NCBI GenBank assembly: GCA_034435055.1
Contig: DAOTXS010000087.1
Location: forward strand, 62,001-126,000
Direction: 5' to 3'
Source: DAOTXS01 sp034435055
Lineage (GTDB): Bacteria; Chloroflexota; Anaerolineae; UBA4142
DNA: 64,000 bases
Each line of letters opens with the position of its first letter. Within the stretch, counting starts at the first letter, position 1. This document shows, one piece after another, positions 42,074 to 51,656 of the stretch. Below the pieces are notes generated by a model. That model had not been told where the DNA came from. It made no database searches and saw only the letters and a list, made by a program, of their open reading frames with translations. The translations under genes were made by a program, and so were the position numbers.

Positions 42074-43561
42074 ATGGATACTCCACAACTTCGCGTGCAA
42101 CCAGAAATTGAGCCAACCGCCGCTCCTCGCCGTGATTTAGGCGTAACGATTTTGCGTAACTCGGTCGCCATCACGGTGGGCGAGTGGATTGCCAAAGTTC
42201 TGAATTTCATTTTCACTGTCTACGCAATCCGTTTGCTCGGTGAAACGGGTTGGGGATATTATGCAACTGTGATTGCGTTTGTGGGTTTGTTTGGCGTCTT
42301 TTTTGAACTGGGCGTGTCGCAGTACGTCGAACGCACCATTGCGCAGGATCGCACCCGCGCGCGCGATTTGTACTGGAACGTTGTCATCCTGCGGTTGATC
42401 TTGGCGGCGGTTGGGATTGTGGCGATTACGGGACTGTCGGTGCTCGTGGGGCACAACCGCGACCTAGTGATCGGCGTGTTGTTGTGGACGGGCACGTTTG
42501 TATTTGCATCGGTGCTAGCGCCGTTGACGAATGTGTTGATCGCTAACGAACGTTTTGATCTAGCAACCGCACTCTATCTGTTCACGCAACTCTTGACCAT
42601 TGGTTTGGGGCTGCTCTTTCTCTCGCAGGGCACGGGGTTCCTGGGTTTGATTTACACCGGCTATTTGGTGATGCCGATCCAAATTCTATTGTGCGTTTGG
42701 CTCATTCGGCGATTACAGCTGGGCGGATTTCATTTTCGGATTGATCCCAAGACGTGGCCCTCCCTCATTCGTGCCAGTTTGCCGTTTGCGCTTTCGTCTA
42801 TCGCACTAACCTATTCGTTTAACGTGGACACGGTGATCCTGGGATTTTTTTATTCTAGCGGTGTGGTAGGGTGGTACAATGCGGCATACAAATTAGTGTT
42901 CAACCTAACTTCGATCACCGGCGGTTTTCAACGTGCGATCACGCCGTCGTTTGCGCGCGAGAATATGACCAACCCAGAGCGCGTGCACCATATGGCTCGC
43001 CTTGGAATTCAAGGATTATTACTCATTGCCTTGCCGGTTACGGTGGGGGTTTCGCTGTTAAGCGGGCGGATTGTGGATTTGTTGTACGGCGCGGCGTTTG
43101 CCCCTTCAAGTTTGATCTTGGCGATTATTATTTGGGATGTGCCTTTGCTCACCTTCAATGCGTTTTGCGGCAATCTGACAACGGCGCTGGGCTTGGAACG
43201 CCCGGCATCACGCATCTATTTGGCAAGTACGCTGATTGGCATCGTGTTGTATATTCTTTTGATTCCGCCGTTTGGAATGGTCGCCGCGGCAGGCGTGACT
43301 GTGTTTATGGATTCGCTCACCGCGACGCGTTTCTTTTTGTTGTTGCGAACGCATATCGCTTTAGATCAAATAACTCGCAAATTAGGGTTGACGCTACTTT
43401 CGGCAGGTTTGATGGGCGGCGTGGTGATTCTGACCAGTTCGTTCGAATTGATTTTTGTGATACTGGCAGGCATGCTGACTTATGGTGCGCTCGTGCTTGC
43501 ATTTGACCTGTTCAATTGGTCGCTCCTTTTTACAACGGCTCGCCGATTTGTGCGCCGTTAG
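42074..43561 (+). CDS. Polysaccharide flippase (Wzx/MATE-like, MviN-fold)
   Basis: 495 residues from ATG 42074 (an in-frame ATG at 42041, overlapping asnB, is equally possible; neither has a good Shine-Dalgarno). Twelve to fourteen membrane spans with a long cytoplasmic N-terminal segment of about 30 residues. LRNSVAITVGEWIAKVLNFIF and LGFFYSSGVVGWYNAAYKLV are typical of the polysaccharide_synt family, which moves lipid-linked repeat units across the membrane. With the Wzy-like proteins it indicates a Wzx/Wzy-dependent pathway. Confidence 0.88.
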   Translation: MDTPQLRVQPEIEPTAAPRRDLGVTILRNSVAITVGEWIAKVLNFIFTVYAIRLLGETGWGYYATVIAFVGLFGVFFELGVSQYVERTIAQDRTRARDLYWNVVILRLILAAVGIVAITGLSVLVGHNRDLVIGVLLWTGTFVFASVLAPLTNVLIANERFDLATALYLFTQLLTIGLGLLFLSQGTGFLGLIYTGYLVMPIQILLCVWLIRRLQLGGFHFRIDPKTWPSLIRASLPFALSSIALTYSFNVDTVILGFFYSSGVVGWYNAAYKLVFNLTSITGGFQRAITPSFARENMTNPERVHHMARLGIQGLLLIALPVTVGVSLLSGRIVDLLYGAAFAPSSLILAIIIWDVPLLTFNAFCGNLTTALGLERPASRIYLASTLIGIVLYILLIPPFGMVAAAGVTVFMDSLTATRFFLLLRTHIALDQITRKLGLTLLSAGLMGGVVILTSSFELIFVILAGMLTYGALVLAFDLFNWSLLFTTARRFVRR

Positions 43562-43578
43562 TGACATATAGGTTACTC

Positions 43579-45462
43579 GTGAGCGGTCTCTTTGCTTATC
43601 TTTCACCATCCCCGGATGCACTTCGGGTAGTCGAGTGCATGGCGCAACGAATGCGCCATCAATCATACCATCATACGGAAACTTTCGCGCCAGCGACCGG
43701 GGTCGCGCTGGGACGATTGCACATTGGCATGTTCAATCGTGCGACGCAACCGGCTAAAACGGCAAACGTCCAAGTGTGGCTCTGCGGCGAATTTTATCAT
43801 CAAACCGCGCGGCGCGCTGAACTTGTCCGGCAAGGTGCGCTGGACGCCAATGCTGACGATGTTGAATTGGCATTACAGGTATATTTGCGCGAAGGTGCAG
43901 CCGGGCTGACTAAACTCGATGGCGCGTTTGTCATTGCTGTGTGGGATGAGCAACGCGGTGAATTGATCTTGGTTAATGATCGCTTTGGGCTGTATCCGCA
44001 CTATTACGCACATTACGCTGGAACATTGACAATTGCGCCAGAAATCAAAGGTGTTTTGTGCAACCCGACAATCTCGCCCAAGGTGAATCTCACAGCCATT
44101 GCCGAGTACGCCCGGTTTCAACAACTCCTCGGTGATAAAACCTGGTTCGAAGATATTCAACTGTTGCCGCCTGCATCGTTGTTGTGCTATCGTCCCGCCG
44201 ATGATGCCTTCCGCTTGACGCGATACTGGGACTGGGACGCGATCGGCGATCTATCGCACATTTCGTTCGACGATGCGGTAGACGAGGGCATTCGACTTTT
44301 TCAACGTGCGATTGATGCGATGATTGCGGGCCCGTATCGCATCGGTGTTTATTTGAGCGGCGGTTTGGATGGGCGCACGATTCTGGGATTCATTGACCGT
44401 CAGGTGCCGGTGACGACCATTAATTTTGGTCAAGCCCGCTCCCGCGACGTAATCTATGCGCGTGAATTGGCGCGCCGCGCCAAGAGTATGCATCATTGGT
44501 TTCCGATGGAGAACGACCAATGGGTGCTTGAACATCTCGATTTGCATTTCGCCTTAACCGAAGGGATGCACAGTTGGATGCACATGCATGGCATCAACAC
44601 GCTGGCAGACGCACGCCGATGGATGGATGTGAATTTGAGCGGTTGGGATGGCGGGACTATACTTGGTGGATTGGCGGTCGTAGGCGATTACGCGCGCGAC
44701 ATGTTTTTCAAATCGCCGCAGAACGAAGTTACGCTAACTCAAAAAATGTTCGACGCATTTTGTAGTGAGATAACGTGGCCGGGCTTGACCGAGTCAGAGG
44801 CCGATGCGCTGTTCAACCATCATGGTAACGTGGATCTGTGCGGGCTGGCGTTCGATTCGTTCCGTGAGGAATTTGCGCGGACGCAACATTATCCGCCAGA
44901 ACGGCGCTGCGCCTTCTTTTTCATCGAGCAACACGACCGCCGCTCTACGCAAAATATGGTTGTGTTTACACGTGCCGCGCTCGAAGTTCGATGCCCTTTT
45001 TTCGATTACGATTTGATCACGTTTCTATACGCACTCCCCACGCCAATGCGTGCTTCGCCCCGATTTCAGCACGAGATCATCACGCGCCGGATGCCGCAGC
45101 TCGCTCTGGTGCCCAATGAAAAAGATAATTGTTTGCCGCATACGAATGGTTGGATTCGTGTGCCGCACGCGCTGGCTCAACGGACAAAACGATGGCTCCA
45201 TCGCCACTGGCATTCGGTCTTTCCGGATCACCCGCGGCTCTACGCGGATTACGAACAGTACTTGCGCACCGATTTGCGCGCGTGGGCGGAAGATCTTTTG
45301 TTCAATGAACGCACGCAAGCACGGGGTTTGTTCGATCCGACGGCTGTGCGCGCGTTGTGGGACCGTCATCAAAGCGGCAAAGAGTTGTGGACGATTGGTA
45401 AGCTTGCACCGTTGATGACGATTGAAATGATGTTTCGAGTTTTTGTTGAAAGGAACCCTTGA
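43579..45462 (+). CDS. Asparagine-synthase-like protein lacking the N-terminal cysteine (variant 2)
   Basis: 627 residues from GTG 43579. The start reads MSGLFAYLS instead of MCGIFG, so position 2 is Ser, removing the glutaminase nucleophile. The synthetase PP-loop is SGGLDG rather than SGGxDS, also altered. The overall two-domain layout remains (DGAFVIAVWDEQ, NDRFGLYPHYY, EVRCPFFDYDLITF). The product may use free ammonia or another amine, or be a non-glutaminase relative such as beta-lactam synthetase-type enzymes. A frame open to 43516 would overlap the flippase gene; the GTG has AGG seven bases upstream. Confidence 0.87.
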   Translation: MSGLFAYLSPSPDALRVVECMAQRMRHQSYHHTETFAPATGVALGRLHIGMFNRATQPAKTANVQVWLCGEFYHQTARRAELVRQGALDANADDVELALQVYLREGAAGLTKLDGAFVIAVWDEQRGELILVNDRFGLYPHYYAHYAGTLTIAPEIKGVLCNPTISPKVNLTAIAEYARFQQLLGDKTWFEDIQLLPPASLLCYRPADDAFRLTRYWDWDAIGDLSHISFDDAVDEGIRLFQRAIDAMIAGPYRIGVYLSGGLDGRTILGFIDRQVPVTTINFGQARSRDVIYARELARRAKSMHHWFPMENDQWVLEHLDLHFALTEGMHSWMHMHGINTLADARRWMDVNLSGWDGGTILGGLAVVGDYARDMFFKSPQNEVTLTQKMFDAFCSEITWPGLTESEADALFNHHGNVDLCGLAFDSFREEFARTQHYPPERRCAFFFIEQHDRRSTQNMVVFTRAALEVRCPFFDYDLITFLYALPTPMRASPRFQHEIITRRMPQLALVPNEKDNCLPHTNGWIRVPHALAQRTKRWLHRHWHSVFPDHPRLYADYEQYLRTDLRAWAEDLLFNERTQARGLFDPTAVRALWDRHQSGKELWTIGKLAPLMTIEMMFRVFVERNP

Positions 45463-45475
45463 ATCGGTTTTTACT

Positions 45476-46882
45476 ATGCGGTTATTGATTGCCGTTCATG
45501 GTTACCCACCCACACACAACGGTGGTGCAGAACGTCGTGCCGAACGCACGGCGCGCGCGCTCGCGGCACTCGGTCATCAAGTCCGCGTATTCTGTATCGA
45601 AGCGATTGTGAAGGTGCCGCCACAACCATCCTGGGAAGAACGCGATCAAGATAACGTGCACGTGCGACGGCTTGCCTTGCACGCGTTCGATAACACCACC
45701 CAGTTTCGCCAGAGCTACGACAATTCGCAAACCGCCGATGCGATGAAACGATTGCTTGCCGAATGGCGTCCCGATGTGGTGCATCTCTTCAGTGGTTATC
45801 TTCTCACGGCGAGCGTGTTGCGCGTGGCGGTAGAAGCGGGTGTGCCGGTGGTTGTGTCGTTGACCGATTATTGGTGGATTTGTCAGCGTATCAACTTGAT
45901 TCGTTCGGATGGTGCACGCTGTGATGGGCCGACGCCGGTCGGATGCGCGCGGTGTCATGCGGAGGAAACGCGGCGTTTCCGCTTGCCCGCGCAAAAATTT
46001 CCGCGCGTGGCAGACCGATTCTGGCGCGCGGTTGCGCGTGTGCCAATGCTCGCCAATCAGGTCGGCGTGCCTGCGCAGATCACACGCGCCGAGACGTTGA
46101 TGCGCTGTTTGGGATTGGTGCAGGCGATCATTTCGCCATCGCAATTTTTGGCTAATCAGTACATTGTGCGCGGCGCACCCAGTGAGCGAATGCGGGTGTG
46201 GCGGCAAGGCGTCCAACTGGATCGGTGCGAATTGCGGAAATCGTCGCCACGGTTGCGCGTTGGTTACATAGGACAAATCAAACGGCATAAAGGTGTGGAT
46301 TTGATTCTGGAAGCGTGGGCATATCTGCATGGCGATCATCCGCGTGAATTGCGCTTGTATGGCTCGGCGGCGGGCGAAGATGGATACGCGCAACAATTAC
46401 GCGAGCAGATGCACGGGCTTGCCAACGTCGAATGGAAAGGCGAGTTTCACGGCGCGCAAGTGTGGCAAGTGCTAGCCGATCTGGACGTGTTAGTTGTTCC
46501 ATCGCGCTGGGTGGAAAACAGCCCGAACACGATTTTGGAAGCGCAGGCAGTTGGTGTACCAGTGATTGGCTCCAACCTTGGTGGAGTTGCCGAGTTGGTG
46601 CAACACGAACGCAATGGTTTGGTTTTTCAAGTAGATGATGCACGCGATCTGGCGCGCCAATTGCAACGCTTGCTCGATGAACCGGCTTTGCTTTCGCGTT
46701 TGCGAAATGCCAATACGGCATTTCGGACTTTCGATCAAGAAGTTTGTCAGTTGGTGGAACTGTACGCGGAATTGGCATCATCGAGTCAAAAACGCTTGTT
46801 CGCGCATTCGGCGTCTGGGAAGACGGAGGCGTTTGATCAGCGGAACAAGCTTGATGGAGAGGGTGGCATACCCGATGAATGA
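45476..46882 (+). CDS. GT4-family glycosyltransferase
   Basis: 468 residues. GT-B fold: N-terminal domain starting MRLLIAVHGYPPTHNGGAER, C-terminal domain with VGYIGQIKRHKGVDLILEA, the donor-binding E-x7-E-type PNTILEAQAVGVPVIGSNLGG and a C-terminal tail of about 35 polar residues. A cysteine cluster (CQRINLIRSDGARCDGPTP...CARC) in the N-terminal half suggests a small zinc-binding insert, seen in some GT4 proteins. Retaining transfer from a nucleotide sugar is expected. Its end overlaps the next gene by 8 bases. Confidence 0.9.
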   Translation: MRLLIAVHGYPPTHNGGAERRAERTARALAALGHQVRVFCIEAIVKVPPQPSWEERDQDNVHVRRLALHAFDNTTQFRQSYDNSQTADAMKRLLAEWRPDVVHLFSGYLLTASVLRVAVEAGVPVVVSLTDYWWICQRINLIRSDGARCDGPTPVGCARCHAEETRRFRLPAQKFPRVADRFWRAVARVPMLANQVGVPAQITRAETLMRCLGLVQAIISPSQFLANQYIVRGAPSERMRVWRQGVQLDRCELRKSSPRLRVGYIGQIKRHKGVDLILEAWAYLHGDHPRELRLYGSAAGEDGYAQQLREQMHGLANVEWKGEFHGAQVWQVLADLDVLVVPSRWVENSPNTILEAQAVGVPVIGSNLGGVAELVQHERNGLVFQVDDARDLARQLQRLLDEPALLSRLRNANTAFRTFDQEVCQLVELYAELASSSQKRLFAHSASGKTEAFDQRNKLDGEGGIPDE

Positions 46883-48719
46883 CCAATCGAGTTTTCGCAG
46901 AGGTGGGGCGTTTGTCGTGCTGGGATACGGCACGTCAGCCCTGGCGCGCGCCGCACATCAAGTTGTTTCATTTCACGATAACCAGATCGTGACGCACGTG
47001 ATTAATGCAGAAACGACGATGTTTTTCTGCTCGACACATAGAGATGTGGCTGAGAACGAAGAATGCCTTGTAATGAATCTTGGCTGGGCACGCGACAAGG
47101 CGACCGGGCAGTTGTTATCTGCTCACGATTTGCTTGCGCGCGCATGGGTGTCGCCGGAAAAGATCGCCGTGGAACGTCTAACCGGCAACAATCTTATTCT
47201 TGTGGCAAGCAAAGTCAAACCGGTGGTCAGCGTGTTCCGTGGGGTTGTTTCAACCGCTATCTTGTTCTATCACCAGTCCCCGGATGGTTTCATCGTGGCG
47301 GATCGTCCACGTTTGCTCTATCCCTTGATGCGCCGGTTGGAACTTTTACCAGAAGCACTCGTTTCTCATTTTTTGTTTCGCGGCGTGCCAAGCCCTGCAT
47401 TCTATTTGCGCGATCTGCAACGAGTTGAGCATGGACATTTGCTCACTTGGTCGCGTGGCACGCTCGAATCGAAACTGGTGCAAGATTTACGATTTCCGGT
47501 TATCCAGACGCGCGTGGATGATTCTACGGTTGCTGCATTCTTGGAGCAGGTCAAAAAAATCGCCACAGCATATGTGAAAGGATTATCTCAACGCGGTTGG
47601 GATCACGCCACCTTACTTTCCGGCGGTGTAGATTCATCAGTGATGCAATATCTGATCAATCAAGGATTGCCAGCCGGCAAGCAGCCCCACTCAATCAGTT
47701 ACGCGATGCGCGTGCCGGGATTTGAGCGAGAAATCGAGTATGCTCGCTCTGCCAGTCGTGCTCTGAAAACACACCATCATTACGTTGATCTTGTGCCGGA
47801 GGACTATCCAGATTTATTGCAACGAATGATCGAAGGGGTGGGGATGCCCATTGCTCACGAGTCCGAGCCCTGCGGACTAGGCGTCGTTGAGTTCATCACC
47901 CATTCCTTTCCGCAAATCTCGGTTTTATTTGATGGCGATGGTGCGGATACATTGCACGGCACAGGTGGTGCCAAACAACAACTTCAACTGGATCGTGTCA
48001 AAGGCATCCCAGGAGCAGACTGGGGCTTGCAATTGTTGGCGAGGGTGTTAAACCCGATCGCTCCGCACAAAGCTGTTGGGGCGCGGAACTTGGCACGCCT
48101 GTGGCGTGGCACGCGTAATATTCACTCGCCCGAATATTTGCCAAATGCGCAGGGACTCTTTACCGATTTTGAGCTGGCGCAAAAATGCTTTGGCACGCAA
48201 GCCGTTACCGCAGCGATGCAGTCGCTTCGCGACAAGACCGCGCAGTACACGGATCCGCACTCGATGGTGGAATGGGTTCACTATTTGCAACTTGTTACGT
48301 TGATTCCAGATCAAATGCCACTAATGGCTACGCTCGTTTACAATCTTTACGGTCGATCGGTGGTCTGTTTGTACTTGGATTATGAATTTATTCAAGCCAC
48401 TGCCGCTTTCGATCCGCGTGTTCGGTATTACAGCCACGGACGCAACAAACCGATTTTGAAACGCATTTTGGAACAGTATACCGCGTATGAACAGGTGAAC
48501 AAATCAAAAGGGGACAGTGGCTTTGATAAGGACTTGCGCGCTTGGATGAAAACCGGATCTTTGGCGGCGATGGTTCACAGCATCGAGCGGCCAGCGTTTA
48601 TGGAGCGCGCGGCTTTTGAGAGCAAGATTGACAACCCAGATTGGTTCACGTGGAATTTGCTGACTCTGGATCTGTTCCAAAAGTGCGTCCTGGCAAACAT
48701 CAAACCATTTGCGGGCTGA
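46875..48719 (+). CDS. Asparagine-synthase-like protein without the N-terminal glutaminase cysteine (variant 3)
   Basis: 614 residues from ATG 46875. The first residues (MNDQSSFRRGGAFVVLGYG) have no Cys2; the N-terminal half keeps the general Ntn-fold layout (VVSTAILFYHQSPDGFIVADRPR) but no catalytic residues. The synthetase half has an intact PP-loop LLSGGVDSSVMQY and DGDGADTLHG, so ATP-dependent acyl-adenylation should still work. A much longer open frame runs upstream inside the GT4 gene; it is not used. This is the third member in 8.6 kb, more divergent than the variant at 43579. Confidence 0.86.
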   Translation: MNDQSSFRRGGAFVVLGYGTSALARAAHQVVSFHDNQIVTHVINAETTMFFCSTHRDVAENEECLVMNLGWARDKATGQLLSAHDLLARAWVSPEKIAVERLTGNNLILVASKVKPVVSVFRGVVSTAILFYHQSPDGFIVADRPRLLYPLMRRLELLPEALVSHFLFRGVPSPAFYLRDLQRVEHGHLLTWSRGTLESKLVQDLRFPVIQTRVDDSTVAAFLEQVKKIATAYVKGLSQRGWDHATLLSGGVDSSVMQYLINQGLPAGKQPHSISYAMRVPGFEREIEYARSASRALKTHHHYVDLVPEDYPDLLQRMIEGVGMPIAHESEPCGLGVVEFITHSFPQISVLFDGDGADTLHGTGGAKQQLQLDRVKGIPGADWGLQLLARVLNPIAPHKAVGARNLARLWRGTRNIHSPEYLPNAQGLFTDFELAQKCFGTQAVTAAMQSLRDKTAQYTDPHSMVEWVHYLQLVTLIPDQMPLMATLVYNLYGRSVVCLYLDYEFIQATAAFDPRVRYYSHGRNKPILKRILEQYTAYEQVNKSKGDSGFDKDLRAWMKTGSLAAMVHSIERPAFMERAAFESKIDNPDWFTWNLLTLDLFQKCVLANIKPFAG

Positions 48720-48747
48720 AAACTTTCGTTGCACGAGGAGGACTCCC

Positions 48748-49875
48748 ATTCGTATTGGCATTGACGTTCGTTATCTCTCGCACGGTTTGGTTGGTGGATT
48801 GAAAATCTACATCCGCGATTCAGTCGCGGCATTGCTCGACTTGGCAAATGGGCATCAGATTTTTCTGTACGCCGACACCAAGCGTCCGTTCGAACTTGCC
48901 AATCTGCCGCGCGGCGTCACCTTGCGCGTGTTGCCGTATCGTACGCCCTTGTCGTCCATTTATCATGATCTCTTTTTGCGGAATGTGATGGCGCGAGACC
49001 GCGTTGAGGTGGCACATTTCCCGGCGAACTATGGGTTCGGTCCCGTTGGGGCGCGCACGATCGTCACGATTCAAGACGCGATTAATCTGTTGCCGCTGAC
49101 AGAAATTATTCGCGGACATTCCAAAAATCCGCGCACGATTGGGATGATGACGTATTTGCATTTTATGACGCAGGCGGCACTGCGCAGTGCGGATTTGATC
49201 ACGACGGTCTCGGCTTTTTCCGGCAAAGAGATCGCGCAATACGGACGTGTGGATGCGCGGAAAATTGCTGTTGTGCCAAGCGCGTGTCCGACCGATATTC
49301 GACGTATAACGGATCAGAACGAGCTTGCGGAGGTGCGCCAGCGCTTGAATCTCACCCAACCGTTCATTCTCGCCGAGGCGTTCAAAAACCCGGGTGTGTT
49401 GATTCGTGCGTGGCAATTACTACCGGGCGATTTGCAAAAGCGAATCGAGATCATTTTCTTTTCGCGCTCGTCAAATGTTTTGCCGATTGTGGATCAAGCT
49501 ATCGCTGAGGGATTTGCGCGTTTGTTAGTGCGTCCTGTGCGCCACGATCTCTGTGCATTGTACTCGATGGCGGAGGTATTTGTTTTTCCATCGTGGATCG
49601 AAGGTTTCGGCTTGCCGATTCTCGAAGCGATGACGTGCGGCGCGCCGGTGATCACATCGGATCGCGGCTCGCTCCCCGAAGTCGCCGGCGATGCCGCGAT
49701 CATTATTGACGCGGAGGATGAACGCGCGTTGGCGACGCATCTCGCAGCGGTGTTGACAGATGCGAACCGCGCGCAAAGTTTACGCGAGCGTGGGTTGGCG
49801 CGCGCCGCGCAATTCTCGTGGCAAAGAAATGCGCGCCAAATGCTTGAATGTTACGCGCGCGTGGTGAGCCAATGA
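48748..49875 (+). CDS. GT4-family glycosyltransferase with apparent ATT start codon
   Basis: 375 residues. GT-B glycosyltransferase with IGIDVRYLSHGLVGGLKIYI at the N-terminus and FPSWIEGFGLPILEAMTCGAPVITSDRGSLPEVAGDAA (here in pieces) near residue 280. Homologues start MRIGID; here the codon in that place is ATT (48748), followed by CGT ATT GGC. A perfect Shine-Dalgarno GAGGAGG (48735-48741) lies six bases before it. The only earlier in-frame start, TTG at 48709, overlaps the previous gene and has no ribosome site. ATT starts are known in infC and pcnB. It is coupled to the next gene by ATGA. Confidence 0.85.
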   Translation: MRIGIDVRYLSHGLVGGLKIYIRDSVAALLDLANGHQIFLYADTKRPFELANLPRGVTLRVLPYRTPLSSIYHDLFLRNVMARDRVEVAHFPANYGFGPVGARTIVTIQDAINLLPLTEIIRGHSKNPRTIGMMTYLHFMTQAALRSADLITTVSAFSGKEIAQYGRVDARKIAVVPSACPTDIRRITDQNELAEVRQRLNLTQPFILAEAFKNPGVLIRAWQLLPGDLQKRIEIIFFSRSSNVLPIVDQAIAEGFARLLVRPVRHDLCALYSMAEVFVFPSWIEGFGLPILEAMTCGAPVITSDRGSLPEVAGDAAIIIDAEDERALATHLAAVLTDANRAQSLRERGLARAAQFSWQRNARQMLECYARVVSQ

Positions 49876-50774
49876 GCGATCCATCCGTCGTGATCGTCAT
49901 TCTGACCTACAATAGCGCGCCACACATTCGCGAATGTCTCGCGTCGCTTGCTTTGCTCGATTATTCCAATTTCGAAATTGTTGTGGTGGATAACGCTTCG
50001 ACGGACGACACAGTGTCTCTGGCGCGAACCGATACTCTCGCGCCAACCGTGATCGTGAACGAAACGAATTTGGGTTACGCCGAAGGCAATAATGTTGGCT
50101 TGCGTTACGCGTTGAGCGCGAATGCGGATTACGTGCTTGTCCTGAATGACGACGTCATCGTCGCACGCGATTTGTTGACCCAACTTGTCCGCGCCGCGCA
50201 AGCCAATCCGCACGCGGCATTGCTGGGTCCGATTGTTTATCATCACTCAGCGCCAGAGGTGATTCAATCAGCGGGCGGTGCGCTTGGAAGCTGGACTTTT
50301 CCGCATCGCGGTATCAACGAGCCGGATCGTGGACAGTTCAATCGGGTCGAATCAGTCGCGTGGTTGAGCGGGTGCGCGATTCTGGCGTCGTGCCAAGCAT
50401 TGAAAACAATCGGCTTGTTCGACCCCGATTTTTTCATGTATTGGGAAGATGTGGATTGGTGCCTGCGTGCGCAAAAAGCAGGTTATCAAGTGTTGCTTGT
50501 GCCTCAAGCCAAACTGTGGCACAAGGGCGTGCAAATTTCATACGCCCCGTCGCCGCGTGTCGCGTACTATATGGCACGCAATGAACTCTATTTACTTGCC
50601 AAACATCGTGCCAATTTGATTGTCCAGATTAAATCCTGGTTCAAGTACATTCGCACGATTGTCAGTTACACAGTACGGCCCAGGTGGAAAAACAAACGCG
50701 CGCACCGGAATGCCCAAGTCAAAGCATTGTTGCATGTGTTGACGCGGCGTTTCGGTTCGCTGGTGATTGAATAA
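49872..50774 (+). CDS. GT2-family glycosyltransferase (rhamnosyltransferase-like)
   Basis: 300 residues. GT-A fold: VVIVILTYNSAPHIRECLASL, VVDNASTDDT, NLGYAEGNNVGLRYA, LNDDVIVARDLL (metal site), GGALGS, and the acceptor-side motif FFMYWEDVDWCLRAQKAGY typical of the WbbL/rhamnosyltransferase group. ATG overlaps the preceding stop by four bases (ATGA). It ends in a short basic tail. Inverting transfer onto the growing lipid-linked glycan is expected; the sugar is not determinable. Confidence 0.9.
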   Translation: MSDPSVVIVILTYNSAPHIRECLASLALLDYSNFEIVVVDNASTDDTVSLARTDTLAPTVIVNETNLGYAEGNNVGLRYALSANADYVLVLNDDVIVARDLLTQLVRAAQANPHAALLGPIVYHHSAPEVIQSAGGALGSWTFPHRGINEPDRGQFNRVESVAWLSGCAILASCQALKTIGLFDPDFFMYWEDVDWCLRAQKAGYQVLLVPQAKLWHKGVQISYAPSPRVAYYMARNELYLLAKHRANLIVQIKSWFKYIRTIVSYTVRPRWKNKRAHRNAQVKALLHVLTRRFGSLVIE

Positions 50775-50789
50775 CAAGCGAGAAGACCG

Positions 50790-51656
50790 ATGAACCACGC
50801 GGCACCCAAAATCACCATTGTGATGCCGACCTATAATCAGGCAAGGTTCCTTTCCGAGGCGCTGGACGGAATTTTTCGTCAGACGCTTGCCGATTTTGAA
50901 CTAATCGTGGTCAACGATGGTTCAACCGACGCAACGCCGCAAATTCTTGCCGAGTATCAACAGCGATATTGTTTTACTGTCATTCATCAGGAAAACCGAA
51001 AGTTACCGGGGGCACTCAATGCCGGTTTTTCGCAAGCGCGTGGTCAGTATCTGACCTGGACTTCATCCGATAATATTATGTTACCAGAAATGCTTCACGT
51101 CCTTGCGATGACGCTGGATCAGAATCCGGACGTTGGCATGGTATACGCAGATTGGGAATGTATAAGCGATAACGGTGCGCCGTTAGGTATTGTCCGCACA
51201 CTCGACTACGACGCGCATCTCCTGATGCGAATCAACTATATCAATGCGTGTTTTCTCTATCGTCGTGAATGTCAGGATCAGCTCGGATTGTACGACCCAG
51301 CATTTATTTACGCGGAAGATTGGGAGTACTGGTATCGTATCTCGAAACATTTCAAAGTAATGCGCGTTCCACAATGTCTGTATCAATATCGCCTTCATGA
51401 CGGCAGTCTAACCGAGGTAGAGGTTAAGAAAAGAGAACAGGGTCGCTCGGTTGGCTACAATAAACTCGCTGAGCGGTTCCGGTCGCGCCCGCTGGCGTGG
51501 TATCTTTCAAAAATCAAATGGGAGTGGTTGCGCTGGAAAATGCAACAAGACCCCCAACGCTGTCCCATTCTTCTTGCGCCCTGCTCCCGTGATGGTGATC
51601 GTGACTGTGAGTGTCGAAGGCAAAAAACGGCTATACGTTTCGGAGCCACCAAGTAA
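50790..51656 (+). CDS. GT2-family glycosyltransferase
   Basis: 288 residues. ITIVMPTYNQARFLSEALDGI, VNDGSTDATPQIL, KLPGALNAGFSQARG, SSDNIMLPEML and the AEDWEYWYRISKHF motif identify a GT-A family 2 enzyme. The last 40 residues (rich in Arg, Cys and Pro) lie in the region overlapping the next gene's possible start and do not look like family sequence, so the true end may be shorter in relatives. Transcribed 15 bases after the previous gene. Confidence 0.88.
   Translation: MNHAAPKITIVMPTYNQARFLSEALDGIFRQTLADFELIVVNDGSTDATPQILAEYQQRYCFTVIHQENRKLPGALNAGFSQARGQYLTWTSSDNIMLPEMLHVLAMTLDQNPDVGMVYADWECISDNGAPLGIVRTLDYDAHLLMRINYINACFLYRRECQDQLGLYDPAFIYAEDWEYWYRISKHFKVMRVPQCLYQYRLHDGSLTEVEVKKREQGRSVGYNKLAERFRSRPLAWYLSKIKWEWLRWKMQQDPQRCPILLAPCSRDGDRDCECRRQKTAIRFGATK

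Noticed and set aside
46635..46874. N-terminal extension of the third asparagine-synthase-like protein
   Set aside because: The upstream part lies inside the GT4 gene in another frame and gives Arg/Cys-rich sequence without similarity to the family; ATG 46875 is a better start.
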